DNA from: Pseudomonadota bacterium
GTDB lineage: Bacteria; Pseudomonadota; Gammaproteobacteria; Pseudomonadales; UBA5518
Direction of reading: 5' to 3'
Assembly (NCBI GenBank): GCA_963204845.1
Contig: CAUJIL010000096.1
Span: forward strand, 1-33,184
DNA length: 33,184 nt
Shown one piece after another: positions 8,313 through 16,009 of the stretch (the stretch's first letter is position 1; the number at the start of each line of letters is the position of its first letter). Under the pieces are notes generated by a model that worked only from the letters and a program-made list of their open reading frames with translations, was not told the origin of the DNA and searched no databases. Position numbers and translations under genes: made by a program.

Positions 8313-9116
8313 CTACGCGGGACGCTTGCGCGCGACGACACGGCCCTGGGCGATCTTGCCGGATTTTGCGAGTTCGTTCAGGAACATCATCTCGCCCGCG
8401 ACCGTGCGCAGCATGTCCATGTCGAAGTCCAGGATGCGCAGCGCGTCGTAGGTGAACTGCTTGTCGACCATCTCGAGATACAGATCGAGCCACGGAGAGA
8501 AACGCCCGGTATCCTCCGCCTCGATGATCGAGCAGTCGTTCTGCGCCAGCAGTCGCGCGTAACCCGCCAGCGACTCGACGTTCGGGAACTTCATGAACGC
8601 CCGGTAGCGTCGGCTTTCCTCGCCGCTCATCGGGGTCTCGCCGAGCACCCAGTCGGTGAAGGCGATCGTGCCTCCTGGCGTGACCAGGCGCGCCGCCTCG
8701 CGGATCAGCGCCGCCTTGTCGACCACATAGCACCACGCGTCCTCGCTCCAGACGAAATCGGCGCAGCCGTCGGGAAGGCCGCTGTCGGTCACGTCGGCCT
8801 GGACGAACGTGATCCGGTCACCGAGGCCCTCTTCGGCGCAGCGCCGTTTGCCACGCTCGATCACCGTTGCCGATGCGTCCACGCCGGTCATCCGTTGCAC
8901 ATCGCGGAAGCGCGCCAGGAAGCGCATGCCCGCACCGTTGCAACAGCACAGATCCATGCCGTGGCTGGCGCCGGCGATGCCGGCGCGTGCGGACAGATCC
9001 ATCGATGACTGGAAGCCGCCGATGTGGATCTGGTGGCCCATGATCAGTTCCCACAGATCACCCTCGGGGCCGTTGTACACGGCCTGGACTTCCTCGAGCC
9101 CGACGTCGTCGCTCAT
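8313..9116 (-). CDS. SAM-dependent methyltransferase, resembling glycine/sarcosine/dimethylglycine N-methyltransferases
   Basis: The 267-aa class I methyltransferase has its SAM-binding motif I at about 53-63 (GMDLCCCNGAG) and the acidic ribose-binding residue at Asp80 (TGVDAS). A segment SEDAWCYVVDK (124-134) resembles the substrate/SAM region SxDAxxHxxD of sarcosine/dimethylglycine methyltransferases. The IMGHQIHIGG segment near the N-terminus also recalls the GGxDIHIGxY start of those enzymes. That likeness is from memory of the family, so the acceptor is uncertain. ATG 9114-9116 is preceded by AGGAG with seven to eight bases of spacing. The SMR exporter follows, suggesting that the methylated product or a toxic amine is exported. 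Confidence 0.8.
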   Translation of the reverse strand: MSDDVGLEEVQAVYNGPEGDLWELIMGHQIHIGGFQSSMDLSARAGIAGASHGMDLCCCNGAGMRFLARFRDVQRMTGVDASATVIERGKRRCAEEGLGDRITFVQADVTDSGLPDGCADFVWSEDAWCYVVDKAALIREAARLVTPGGTIAFTDWVLGETPMSGEESRRYRAFMKFPNVESLAGYARLLAQNDCSIIEAEDTGRFSPWLDLYLEMVDKQFTYDALRILDFDMDMLRTVAGEMMFLNELAKSGKIAQGRVVARKRPA

Positions 9117-9140
9117 GGCCAATCTCCTGACGCGAAACAC

Positions 9141-9168
9141 ATTGATCGGGGGTCAAACCGGGATCAAT
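9141..9168. promoter_or_regulatory. Inverted repeat upstream of the methyltransferase gene
   Basis: ATTGATC (9141-9147) and GATCAAT (9162-9168) are perfect 7-bp arms separated by 14 bp, 25 bases before the methyltransferase start. The half-sites TTGAT and ATCAA look like FNR/Crp-type halves, but the 4-bp spacing of an FNR site is absent, so a different dimeric regulator, or chance, is more likely. Confidence 0.35.
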
Positions 9169-9271
9169 CGAATCCAAAATGCCTCGTCGACGCAAGCGGT
9201 GCGGCGCGCGAAATCGTGCCGGCATGCCCATATCGGGGTATCGCAGCGGCTGCCACGGCAGGCCCGGGCAG

Positions 9272-9475
9272 GACTTTGCACGCTGCGGCGCAGCGTCCTA
9301 CGATGCACGCCCCGTGCACCGGCAATTGTGCACTCCGGGCTGCGCCCGGACGGTTTCGTAGGTCCGAGCTGTGCCCGAACCTACGCGGGGCATTGTTCGG
9401 CCACAGGCCGAACCTACGGGACGCTGTTCGGCCGTACGCCGGGCGGGGCATGGTTCGGCCACAGGCCGCAAGCGA
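9272..9475. repeat. REP-like array of short hairpins
   Basis: This fills most of a 373-bp gap between divergent genes (9117-9489) in which I see no coding sequence. At least five short palindromes lie in a row: CGCTGC-GGC-GCAGCG (9281-9295); TCCGGGC-TGC-GCCCGGA (9334-9350); a 13-bp-arm hairpin with two mismatches (9357-9385); GTTCGGCC-ACA-GGCCGAAC (9395-9413); and a decayed copy from 9453. Several are flanked by CCTACGGG or its complement. The same 19-bp unit recurs at 15816 and 15846, which makes this a dispersed family. Such elements are usually REP/BIME-type repeats mobilised by RAYT transposases; none is encoded in this window. Confidence 0.8.
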
Positions 9476-9489
9476 CAGGGAGCATGGCA

Positions 9490-10203
9490 ATGACCGACGG
9501 ACGACCCACACCGAGCGTGGTGGTGGTGCAGCATGTGGCCTTCGAGGACCTCGGCGGGTTCGCGCCGGTGCTGGCGGCGCGCGGCATCGAGCCGCGGCTG
9601 CTGCAGGCCGGCGTCGACGAACTGCGCGAGCCGCTGCTCGGCGCGGATCTGGTGGTAGTGCTCGGCGGCCCGATCGGCGTCTACGAGAACGACCGCTATC
9701 CCTTCCTGGACGCCGAGATCGACGCGCTGCGCGAACGTCTGCAACGCGGCGGCGCGACCTTGGGCATCTGCCTCGGCGCGCAGCTGATCGCGCACGCGCT
9801 GGGCGGGCGCGTGTACCCCGGGGGCACCAAGGAAATCGGCTGGAGCACGCTGGATCTCGGCGCCGCCGGCGAGCGTTCGTGTCTGGCCGCGCTTGCGGGT
9901 CAGCCGGTGCTGCACTGGCACGGCGATACCTTCGACCTGCCGCCCGGAGCCACCGGGCTCGCCAGCTCGGAGGTGTATCCGAACCAGGCGTTCGCGGTCG
10001 GTGAGCGGGTGCTGGCGCTGCAGTTCCACGCCGAGGCCGACGCGCGGCGCATCGAGCAGTGGCTGATCGGCCACTGCTGCGAACTCGCGCATGCCGGCGT
10101 CGATCTCGCGGCGCTGCGCGCGGCGAGCCGCACGCACGGCGACGGCCTGCGGGCGGCCGGCGCGAGACTGTTCGCGCACTGGCTCGACGGCATCGGCTTG
10201 TGA
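9490..10203 (+). CDS. Class I glutamine amidotransferase domain protein
   Basis: The 237-aa protein is a free-standing GATase of the GMP-synthase-like type. The nucleophile is Cys94 in LGICLGAQ. The other triad members are His180 and Glu182 in QFHAEAD. LGGPIGVYEND (58-68) forms the oxyanion region. It would release ammonia from glutamine, or act as a gamma-glutamyl hydrolase, for an unidentified acceptor; no synthetase domain is attached. ATG 9490 has AGGGAG seven bases upstream; the ATG at 9484 is almost touching that site. The stop overlaps the GTG start of the MOSC gene, so the two are translationally coupled. Confidence 0.85.
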   Translation: MTDGRPTPSVVVVQHVAFEDLGGFAPVLAARGIEPRLLQAGVDELREPLLGADLVVVLGGPIGVYENDRYPFLDAEIDALRERLQRGGATLGICLGAQLIAHALGGRVYPGGTKEIGWSTLDLGAAGERSCLAALAGQPVLHWHGDTFDLPPGATGLASSEVYPNQAFAVGERVLALQFHAEADARRIEQWLIGHCCELAHAGVDLAALRAASRTHGDGLRAAGARLFAHWLDGIGL

Positions 10204-10895
10204 GCGCGGCGGCGCCGGTGGTGCTGCGCGAGCTGCGCGCCGGCCGGAGCGCGCCGTTCGGTCCAGGCGCGGTGCGCAGCGCGATCGACAAGCAGCCGGT
10301 CGGCGCGGGTGTGGTGGACGTGAACGGGCTGCACGGCGACGAGCAGGCCGACACGCGCCATCACGGCGGTGAACAGAAGGCGCTGCACCACTACGCGGCC
10401 GAACACTACGCGCTGTGGTGCGCCTGGCTACCGGCGCAGGCCGCGCGCTTCGTGCCCGGCGCGTTCGGCGAGAACCTGGTCACGATCGGCATGACCGAGG
10501 ACGGCGTGTGCGTCGGTGACGTGTACCGGCTCGGTGGCGCCACGTTGCAGGTAGCACAGGGGCGGCAACCGTGCTGGAAGCTGAACCGGCGTTTCGACGT
10601 GCCGGACATGGCGCGCCGCGTGCAGGACAGCGGACTGACCGGCTGGTACTACCGGGTGCTGGAACCGGGTGCGATCGCCGCCGGCGATCGCTTCGTGCTC
10701 CGCGAACGCCAGCACCCGGACTGGACGCTGACGAGGCTGCAACGGGTGCTCTACCACGACTGCCTGAACCGCGAGGCACTCACCGCGATCGCGGCGCTCG
10801 CCGCGCTGTCCGACGGCTGGCGCGCGCTGGCGCGCCGGCGCCTCGATAGCGGTGTCGTCGAGGACTGGTCGCGCCGCCTCGCCACGCCGGCCTGA
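10200..10895 (+). CDS. MOSC domain protein, YiiM-like
   Basis: The 231-aa protein has the MOSC fold found in molybdenum cofactor sulfurases, mARC and YiiM. KQPVGAGVVDVNGLHGDEQAD and HHGGEQKALHHY (about 31-65) are typical of the YiiM branch. Cys125 in QGRQPCWKL is the expected molybdenum-cofactor ligand. A C-terminal three-helix segment (about 165-231) is also YiiM-like. E. coli YiiM takes part in detoxifying N-hydroxylated bases such as 6-hydroxylaminopurine, so this protein probably reduces an N-hydroxylated compound; that is transfer by family. It starts with GTG, overlapping the amidotransferase stop (GTGA), and ends 20 bp before the convergent MFS gene. Confidence 0.85.
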   Translation: MSAAAPVVLRELRAGRSAPFGPGAVRSAIDKQPVGAGVVDVNGLHGDEQADTRHHGGEQKALHHYAAEHYALWCAWLPAQAARFVPGAFGENLVTIGMTEDGVCVGDVYRLGGATLQVAQGRQPCWKLNRRFDVPDMARRVQDSGLTGWYYRVLEPGAIAAGDRFVLRERQHPDWTLTRLQRVLYHDCLNREALTAIAALAALSDGWRALARRRLDSGVVEDWSRRLATPA

Positions 10896-10915
10896 ACGCC
10901 GCGCGGTGTCGTGAC

Positions 10916-12193
10916 TCAGCCCTGCTGGCGCGCCAGGTCCGCGGCCAGCGTGCGCGAGGCCTGCCAGAACAGCAGGCTGGCCGCGCCGCCGAGCACCCCG
11001 ATCACCAGCATCGAGTAGCGGATCGCGAGTTCGCCGTGTTCGGCGCCGAACACGTAGTCGTTCAGCAGTCCGACCGACAGCGGCCCGAGGCCGAGCCCCA
11101 CCAGGTTCACCACGAACAGCAGCAGCGCCGAGGCGGTGGCACGCATGCGCAGCGGCACCAGCCCCTGCACCATCGAGAACATCGGACCCACGTACATCGC
11201 GCCGAGCGCATAGAAGGGAATGAACGCGAGCATCGAATCGCGCTGGGCCGGCAGCAGTGCGAAACCGAGCACGAACGGCACCCCGAACAGCGATTGCAGC
11301 GCCGGCAGTCGCATGTACCACGCCGCGTCCCGGGCGCCGAGGCGATCGGCGAGCCGCCCGCCCGCATAGGCGCCGGCGCAGCCGGCGAGCCCGATGATCC
11401 AGCCCAGCCAGACGCCGATTTCGGTCCACGGCATCGCGTGCACGCGGTGCAGGAAGGTCGGACCCCAGGTCAGCACGCCGTAGCCCGACAGCGACTGGAT
11501 CGAGGCGCCCAGCACGATGAACAGGAACGAGCGCTGGGTCATCAGGTAGCGCAGCACCTCGCCGAAACCGGGCTGCGCCGTCGCGGCGCTGCGCTGCTCC
11601 GAGGCGCCGCGCGCGGGTTCGCGCACGGTGAATACGACCAGCGCGGCGAGCAGCAACCCCGGCAGGCCAACCACCATGAACGCGGTGCGCCAGCTGTAGT
11701 TGGTGACCAGGTAGCCACCGGCGAGGAACGCGATCGCCGAGCCGATGTACACGCCCCAGGCGTAGATCGACAACGCGGTCGCGCGCCGGTGCGGCGGAAA
11801 GTAGTCGGCGATCAGCGAATGCGAGGGCGGGTTGCCGCCGGCCTCGCCGATGCCGACCAGCACGCGCAGCAGCGCGAGTTCCACGAAGCTGCGCGCGAAC
11901 CCGCAGGCGGCCGTCGTCGCGCTCCACACGGTCAGCGCGAGCGCGATGATGCGCGTGCGCGAGCCGCGGTCTGCCCAGCGTGCGATCGGGATGCCGGCCA
12001 GCGTGTACAGCAGCGCGAACGCGAAGCCCGACAGCAGGCCGAGCGCGGTGTCGGAGACGCCGAACTCCTCCTTGATCGGCACGATCAGCATCGCCAGGAT
12101 CTGCCGGTCGATGAAGTTGACCACGTAGACGAGGCTGAGCAGCGCCAGCACGTAGTTCGCGTAGGCGGCGCTCGGTGGACGGTTCGGCTGCAT
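10916..12193 (-). CDS. MFS transporter, spinster-like family
   Basis: A 425-aa, twelve-helix major facilitator. The first helix and loop, VYVVNFIDRQILAML, then the GLLSGFAFALLYTLAGIPIARWADR region, are typical of the bacterial relatives of spinster/Spns transporters often linked to uptake or export of hydrophobic compounds. The second half opens with FIVLGASIQSLSGYGVLTWGP near residue 225. The start is the ATG at 12191-12193, immediately before the hydrophobic core; the longer open frame runs into the divergent TSUP gene and is not credible. The substrate is unknown. About 115 bp separate it from the divergent TSUP gene, enough for two promoters. Confidence 0.85.
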   Translation of the reverse strand: MQPNRPPSAAYANYVLALLSLVYVVNFIDRQILAMLIVPIKEEFGVSDTALGLLSGFAFALLYTLAGIPIARWADRGSRTRIIALALTVWSATTAACGFARSFVELALLRVLVGIGEAGGNPPSHSLIADYFPPHRRATALSIYAWGVYIGSAIAFLAGGYLVTNYSWRTAFMVVGLPGLLLAALVVFTVREPARGASEQRSAATAQPGFGEVLRYLMTQRSFLFIVLGASIQSLSGYGVLTWGPTFLHRVHAMPWTEIGVWLGWIIGLAGCAGAYAGGRLADRLGARDAAWYMRLPALQSLFGVPFVLGFALLPAQRDSMLAFIPFYALGAMYVGPMFSMVQGLVPLRMRATASALLLFVVNLVGLGLGPLSVGLLNDYVFGAEHGELAIRYSMLVIGVLGGAASLLFWQASRTLAADLARQQG

Positions 12194-12308
12194 GCAATGT
12201 TCCGGTTCGTTGTTCGCAGGGCGCGGGAAGTATAGTGGCAGCGGCTCGCGCGCCGAACCCGGCGGCGGGCATAATCCGGCGCCTGCGACCCGTTGGCCGG
12301 GAGTCCCG

Positions 12309-13091
12309 ATGGAACTGCTGTCGATTGCCGTGGTGGCCCTGCTGGCGTCCGGTCTGACGCTGTTCTCCGGTTTCGGCCTGGGGACGATCCTGACGCCGGT
12401 GTTCGCGCTCTTCTTCCCGGTCACGCTGGCGGTGGCGGCGACCGCGGTGGTCCACTTCGCCAACAACCTGTTCAAGCTGGCGTTGCTCGCGCGCGCCGCC
12501 GACTGGGCCGTGGTGCTGCGCTTCGGCGTGCCGGCCGCCGGGGCGGCCGTCGCCGGCGCCGCGCTGCTGGCCGTGGTGGACCGGCTGCCGGCTCTGGCGA
12601 GCTACACGCTGGGCGGCGCCGCGCGCGAGATCACCGCCGTGAAACTGTTGATCGGTTCGCTGATCGTGGCATTCGCGCTGCTCGAACTCTCGCCACGCTT
12701 CGCGCGGCTCGCGATCGCGCCGCGCTGGCTGGCGCTCGGCGGTCTGCTGTCGGGATTCTTCGGCGGGCTGTCGGGCAACCAGGGCGCGTTGCGCTCCGCC
12801 TTCCTGCTGCGCGCGGGGCTGTCGAAGGAAGCCTTCGTGGCCACCGGGTGCGTGGCCGCGGTGATCGTCGATGCGACCCGGCTGCTGGTCTACGGCGGCG
12901 CGGTGTTCGCGCAGCAGGTGGCGCACGCGCGCGAGCTGGCATGGCCGGTGGCGACGGCCTGCGGCGCCGCTTTCGCCGGTGCGTATTTCGGCAAGCGCCT
13001 GCTGGGCAGCGTCACGCTGCGCACGGTGCAGCGGGTGGTCGCGGCGGCGATGCTGGCGATCGGCACCGCGTTGATGGCCGGGCTGGTGTGA
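12309..13091 (+). CDS. TSUP family (TauE/SafE) anion exporter
   Basis: A 260-aa membrane protein with about eight predicted helices in two related halves. FGLGTILTPVFALFFP in the first half and GLLSGFFGGLSGNQGALRSAF in the second are the paired glycine-rich repeats of the TauE/SafE family, which move sulfite, sulfoacetate, thiosulfate or related organic anions. GGGAG lies about five bases before ATG 12309. It ends four bases before narX, so it may be co-transcribed with narXL. Whether it has a role in nitrate respiration, for example nitrite or sulfite export, is unknown. Confidence 0.85.
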   Translation: MELLSIAVVALLASGLTLFSGFGLGTILTPVFALFFPVTLAVAATAVVHFANNLFKLALLARAADWAVVLRFGVPAAGAAVAGAALLAVVDRLPALASYTLGGAAREITAVKLLIGSLIVAFALLELSPRFARLAIAPRWLALGGLLSGFFGGLSGNQGALRSAFLLRAGLSKEAFVATGCVAAVIVDATRLLVYGGAVFAQQVAHARELAWPVATACGAAFAGAYFGKRLLGSVTLRTVQRVVAAAMLAIGTALMAGLV

Positions 13092-13095
13092 GGCA

Positions 13096-15072
13096 ATGAA
13101 GACCGGGCGTCGGCAGTGGAGCCTGGGACTCAAGCTCGCGCTGGTGCTGCTGCCGTTCCTGGTGTTCACCGCGGCGTCCATCGGGCTGACCCTGTGGGTT
13201 TCATGGCAGCTCGACGGCGGCGCCGCGGCGGTCAACGAGGCGGGCCGCCTGCGCATGCAGGTCAACCGCATGGCGCGCTCGGTGATCCTGCGCGACCCCG
13301 CCACGCTGGAGCGCCAGGTGCTCGAGTTCGACGCCAGCCTGGAGCTGCTGCGCCATGGGGATGCGCATCGGCCGCTGTTCGTACCGTGGGACGGGGAGGT
13401 GCGCCAGCGCTTCGCGACCATCGACGCCCAGTGGGACGAATTGCGCGGACTCTGGACCCGCGCGCCCGGCGGCGTGGCAGCGGTGGACGTCGCGGTGCTG
13501 GATCGCGACACGGCGCGCTTCACCGCCGATATCGACGCCTTCGTGCGGGCGATCGAACGCCATATGTCGCGCTGGACCGCGATCATGCACCTGGTGCAGA
13601 TGGCGTTGCTGGGGCTCGCGGTGCTGGCGAGCGCGGCGCTGGTCTACACCGGCTACGTGTTCGTGCTCGAGCCCGTGGGCTGGCTGACGCAGGCGGTGCG
13701 GCGCGTGCAGCAGGGCGATCTGGGGGCGCGGGTCGGCTATGCCTCCCGCGACGAATTCGGCACGCTCGCCGAAGGCTTCAACGGCATGGCCGAGCATCTG
13801 CAGGCGGTCTACGCCAGCCTCGAGACGCGGGTGCGCGAGAAGACCGCCGAACTCGAGGAAAAGCACGAACGCCTCGAGGCGCTGTACGAGGTCAGCGCGC
13901 TGGTGGCCGCCGCGACGTCCACCGACGAGCTCGCGCGCGGCTTCGTGCGGCGCGTGCTGCGCGTGGCGCGGGCCGACGCGGCGCTGCTGCGCTGGTACGA
14001 CGCGACCCGCGGGCACTACGTGCCGCTCGCGTGGGAAGGCTTGCCGGAGTCGATGATTGCCGCCGAGAACACGCTCGCCGAGGGGCGTTGCGCGTGCGGG
14101 GCACCGGCAACGGCAGCGTCCGGAGAGGAACCGGAGCTGCGCGTGATCGCGCTCGATGCGCTGCCGTCGAACTGCCTGCAGTACTGCCGCCAGGCGGGAT
14201 TCGCGACCGCGGTGACGGTGCCGGTGCGCACGCATCAGCGCACCAGCGGCGAACTCGACCTGTTCTTCCGCGCACCGCTCGTGCTGTCGGACGCCGAGCG
14301 CTCGTTGCTCGATGCACTCGCCGCCCACCTGGCGGCCGGACTCGAAAACATCCGTCTGGCCGCGCTCGAGAAGGAGTCGGCGGTCGCCGAGGAGCGCGCG
14401 TTCATCGCGCGCGAGCTGCACGACTCGATCGCGCAGTCGCTCGCGTTCCTGAAAATCCAGGTCCAGCTGATGCGCGACGCGCTGGCCGGTGGTGAGGCGC
14501 GACGCATGACGGAGGTGCTGGCCGAGATCGACACCGGGGTGCGCGAAAGCTACGGCGACGTGCGTGAGCTGCTCATGCACTTCCGCACCCGCGTCGATGC
14601 CGGTGGGATCGAATCGGCGTTGCAGACCACGCTCGGCAAGTTCGGGCACCAGAGCGGGTTGCCCGCCGAACTGCAGGTGCACGGGCACGCGATGCCGTTG
14701 CCGCCGGATGTGCAGATCCAGGTGCTGCACATCGTGCAGGAGGCGTTGTCGAACGTGCGCAAGCACGCCCGCGCGAGCCGGGTGCGGCTCGCGGTGTGGA
14801 AGCAGCCGGCCTGGCGCTTCGAGGTCGCCGACGACGGCATCGGCTTCGCCGACGGCACGGTCGGCGTCGATGCGCTGCCGGCGGACTCCACGCACGTGGG
14901 CCTGCGCATCATGCACGAGCGTGCGGCGCGCATCGGTGCCACGCTCACCGTCGTATCGCGGCGCGGGCAGGGCACGTCGGTGACGATCGACTTGCCCGCG
15001 CAACCGGCGACGGGCGAGACTCCCGTGGCTGCCGCCGATCCCCGGCGCGACGTGAGCGAGCCGCCGACATGA
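13096..15072 (+). CDS. narX: Nitrate/nitrite sensor histidine kinase NarX
   Basis: The 658-aa membrane kinase has TM1 at about 10-34, a periplasmic sensor domain and TM2 at about 165-193. A HAMP region follows, then a coiled-coil helix, a central GAF-like domain with a cysteine group (Cys near 331-333 and 359-365), a HisKA_3 dimerisation helix and an HATPase domain. The periplasmic P-box, VNEAGRLRMQVNR (46-58), is the nitrate-binding signature of NarX/NarQ. The phospho-acceptor is His442 in ARELHDSIAQS; the N-box is near 548 and the G-box DDGIGF near 579. The cysteine group is also seen in E. coli NarX. It is slightly longer than E. coli NarX (598 aa). The stop overlaps narL (ATGA), so the pair is translationally coupled. 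Confidence 0.93.
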   Translation: MKTGRRQWSLGLKLALVLLPFLVFTAASIGLTLWVSWQLDGGAAAVNEAGRLRMQVNRMARSVILRDPATLERQVLEFDASLELLRHGDAHRPLFVPWDGEVRQRFATIDAQWDELRGLWTRAPGGVAAVDVAVLDRDTARFTADIDAFVRAIERHMSRWTAIMHLVQMALLGLAVLASAALVYTGYVFVLEPVGWLTQAVRRVQQGDLGARVGYASRDEFGTLAEGFNGMAEHLQAVYASLETRVREKTAELEEKHERLEALYEVSALVAAATSTDELARGFVRRVLRVARADAALLRWYDATRGHYVPLAWEGLPESMIAAENTLAEGRCACGAPATAASGEEPELRVIALDALPSNCLQYCRQAGFATAVTVPVRTHQRTSGELDLFFRAPLVLSDAERSLLDALAAHLAAGLENIRLAALEKESAVAEERAFIARELHDSIAQSLAFLKIQVQLMRDALAGGEARRMTEVLAEIDTGVRESYGDVRELLMHFRTRVDAGGIESALQTTLGKFGHQSGLPAELQVHGHAMPLPPDVQIQVLHIVQEALSNVRKHARASRVRLAVWKQPAWRFEVADDGIGFADGTVGVDALPADSTHVGLRIMHERAARIGATLTVVSRRGQGTSVTIDLPAQPATGETPVAAADPRRDVSEPPT

Positions 15073-15740
15073 GCGTGAGTGCCGTGCCGATCCGCATCCT
15101 CGTGGTCGACGACCACACGCTGTTCCGTCGCGGGCTCACCGCGCTGCTGGCGCGCGAGGCGGATTTCGCCGTGGTCGGCGACGAGGCCGACGTCAGCCAC
15201 GCACTGCGGCGCGCCGCCGAGCTGCAGCCCGACCTGGTGCTGCTCGACAACCACCTCCCCGGCGTGCGCGGCGTCGATGCGCTGCCGGCGCTGCGCGATG
15301 CGGCGCCGGAGGCGAGGGTGCTGATGCTGACGGTCAGCGAGGACGAGCAGGACCTGCTCGTGGCGCTGCGCGCCGGCGCCTCGGGCTACCTGCTGAAGAC
15401 GATCGACGGGGACGCGCTCGCCGACGCGATCCGGCGCGCGATGCGCGGCGAGAGCGTGGTCGCCCCCGAGATGACCACCAAGCTCGTCTCGGCGGTGCGC
15501 GAGACGGGGACTTCGGCACCGGCGCAGGCAACACCGGTCTCGCGGCTGGCGGTGCTGTCGCCGCGCGAGCGCGACATCCTGCGTGGCATCGCGCGCGGCG
15601 ACAGCAACAAGGCGATCGCGCGCGAGCTCGGGATCGCCGAGACCACGGTCAAGATCCACGTCCAGCACATCCTGCGCAAGCTCGAGGTCGCCTCGCGCGT
15701 GCAGGCCGCCGTGATCGCGGCCGAGCACGGGCTGGACTGA
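15069..15740 (+). CDS. narL: Nitrate/nitrite response regulator NarL
   Basis: The 223-aa two-domain regulator has an N-terminal receiver with the acidic pocket Asp14-Asp15, phospho-acceptor Asp60 (LVLLDNHLPG), Thr88 and Lys110 (GYLLK). A linker and a C-terminal LuxR-type HTH follow from about 155-223 (LSPRERDILRGIARG, then NKAIARELGIAETTVKIHV). NarL phosphorylated by NarX binds heptamer sites and activates the nar operon while repressing other anaerobic pathways; this is family knowledge. It overlaps the narX stop by four bases. Downstream is a 280-bp non-coding gap with REP-like hairpins before narK1, so narXL and narK1K2GHJI probably have separate promoters. Confidence 0.93.
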   Translation: MSVSAVPIRILVVDDHTLFRRGLTALLAREADFAVVGDEADVSHALRRAAELQPDLVLLDNHLPGVRGVDALPALRDAAPEARVLMLTVSEDEQDLLVALRAGASGYLLKTIDGDALADAIRRAMRGESVVAPEMTTKLVSAVRETGTSAPAQATPVSRLAVLSPRERDILRGIARGDSNKAIARELGIAETTVKIHVQHILRKLEVASRVQAAVIAAEHGLD

Positions 15741-15745
15741 AGCCC

Positions 15746-15760
15746 CGCGACCTTGTCGCG
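15746..15760 (+). terminator. Short stem-loop just after narL
   Basis: CGCGAC-CTT-GTCGCG forms a perfect 6-bp stem starting six bases after the narL stop. No T-run follows, so it is at best a weak intrinsic terminator or an RNA 3' end protector. Confidence 0.3.
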
Positions 15761-15791
15761 CGATCGTCGAGTGCACATCGCCAAGGTGTAG

Positions 15792-15890
15792 GTCCGGGCT
15801 GTGCCCGGACATGTTGTTCGGCCACAGGCCGAACCTACGGGACATGTTCGGCCACAGGCCGAACCTACGGGACATGTTTGGCCACAGGCG
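15792..15890. repeat. REP-like array with a 30-bp tandem repeat, between narL and narK1
   Basis: First comes GTCCGGGC-TGT-GCCCGGAC (15792-15810), a perfect 8-bp stem. Then a 30-bp unit is repeated exactly in tandem at 15816-15845 and 15846-15875, with a decayed third copy from 15876. Each unit begins with the 19-base palindrome GTTCGGCCACAGGCCGAAC and ends CTACGGGACAT. The same palindrome is found at 9395-9413, so both arrays belong to one dispersed family. In RNA these would be strong hairpins and could terminate narXL transcripts, stabilise their 3' ends or reduce read-through into narK1; the function is inference. The repeat also creates a false open frame upstream of narK1. Confidence 0.85.
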
Positions 15891-15916
15891 CCGCCGCCGA
15901 GGCATAGTTCTTCCGG

Positions 15917-15931
15917 ACGATGCCGCATCGT
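15917..15931. promoter_or_regulatory. Palindrome upstream of narK1
   Basis: ACGATGC-C-GCATCGT is a perfect inverted repeat with 7-bp arms, about 90 bases before narK1. It is the cleanest candidate operator in the narK1 leader. It does not look like an FNR box (TTGAT-N4-ATCAA) or a NarL heptamer pair, so its binding partner is unknown. Confidence 0.35.
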
Positions 15932-15991
15932 TCTTCTGCCGTGGACGGTCTGCCACCACCGGAGGATCCCGCGCCTCCCCCGTGATGCCTA

Positions 15992-16009
15992 CAGTCGAAC
16001 CAACGACTG
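15992..16009 (+). promoter_or_regulatory. Small hairpin abutting the narK1 ribosome binding site
   Basis: CAGTCG-AACCAA-CGACTG forms a 6-bp stem whose 3' arm ends on the first G of the narK1 Shine-Dalgarno stretch (GGAGGGTG from about 16009). Folding could limit ribosome access to the first gene of the transport/reductase operon. Seen in the sequence; the effect is inference. Confidence 0.3.

Noticed and set aside
9357..9413. Possible CRISPR array
   Set aside because: The repeats are short palindromes, unequal in sequence and without regular unique spacers, and no cas gene is present.
10428..13586. A 1052-codon minus-strand open frame across the MOSC, MFS, TSUP and narX genes
   Set aside because: It crosses several well-supported genes on both strands and encodes low-complexity Arg-rich sequence, so it is a GC-bias artefact.
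15746..15760. Strong intrinsic terminator after narL
   Set aside because: The stem is only 6 bp and lacks a T-run, so it is listed only as a weak candidate.
15755..15768. FNR-like site TTGTCGCGCGATCG after narL
   Set aside because: Only the TTG of the first half-site matches TTGAT-N4-ATCAA, and the second half does not match.
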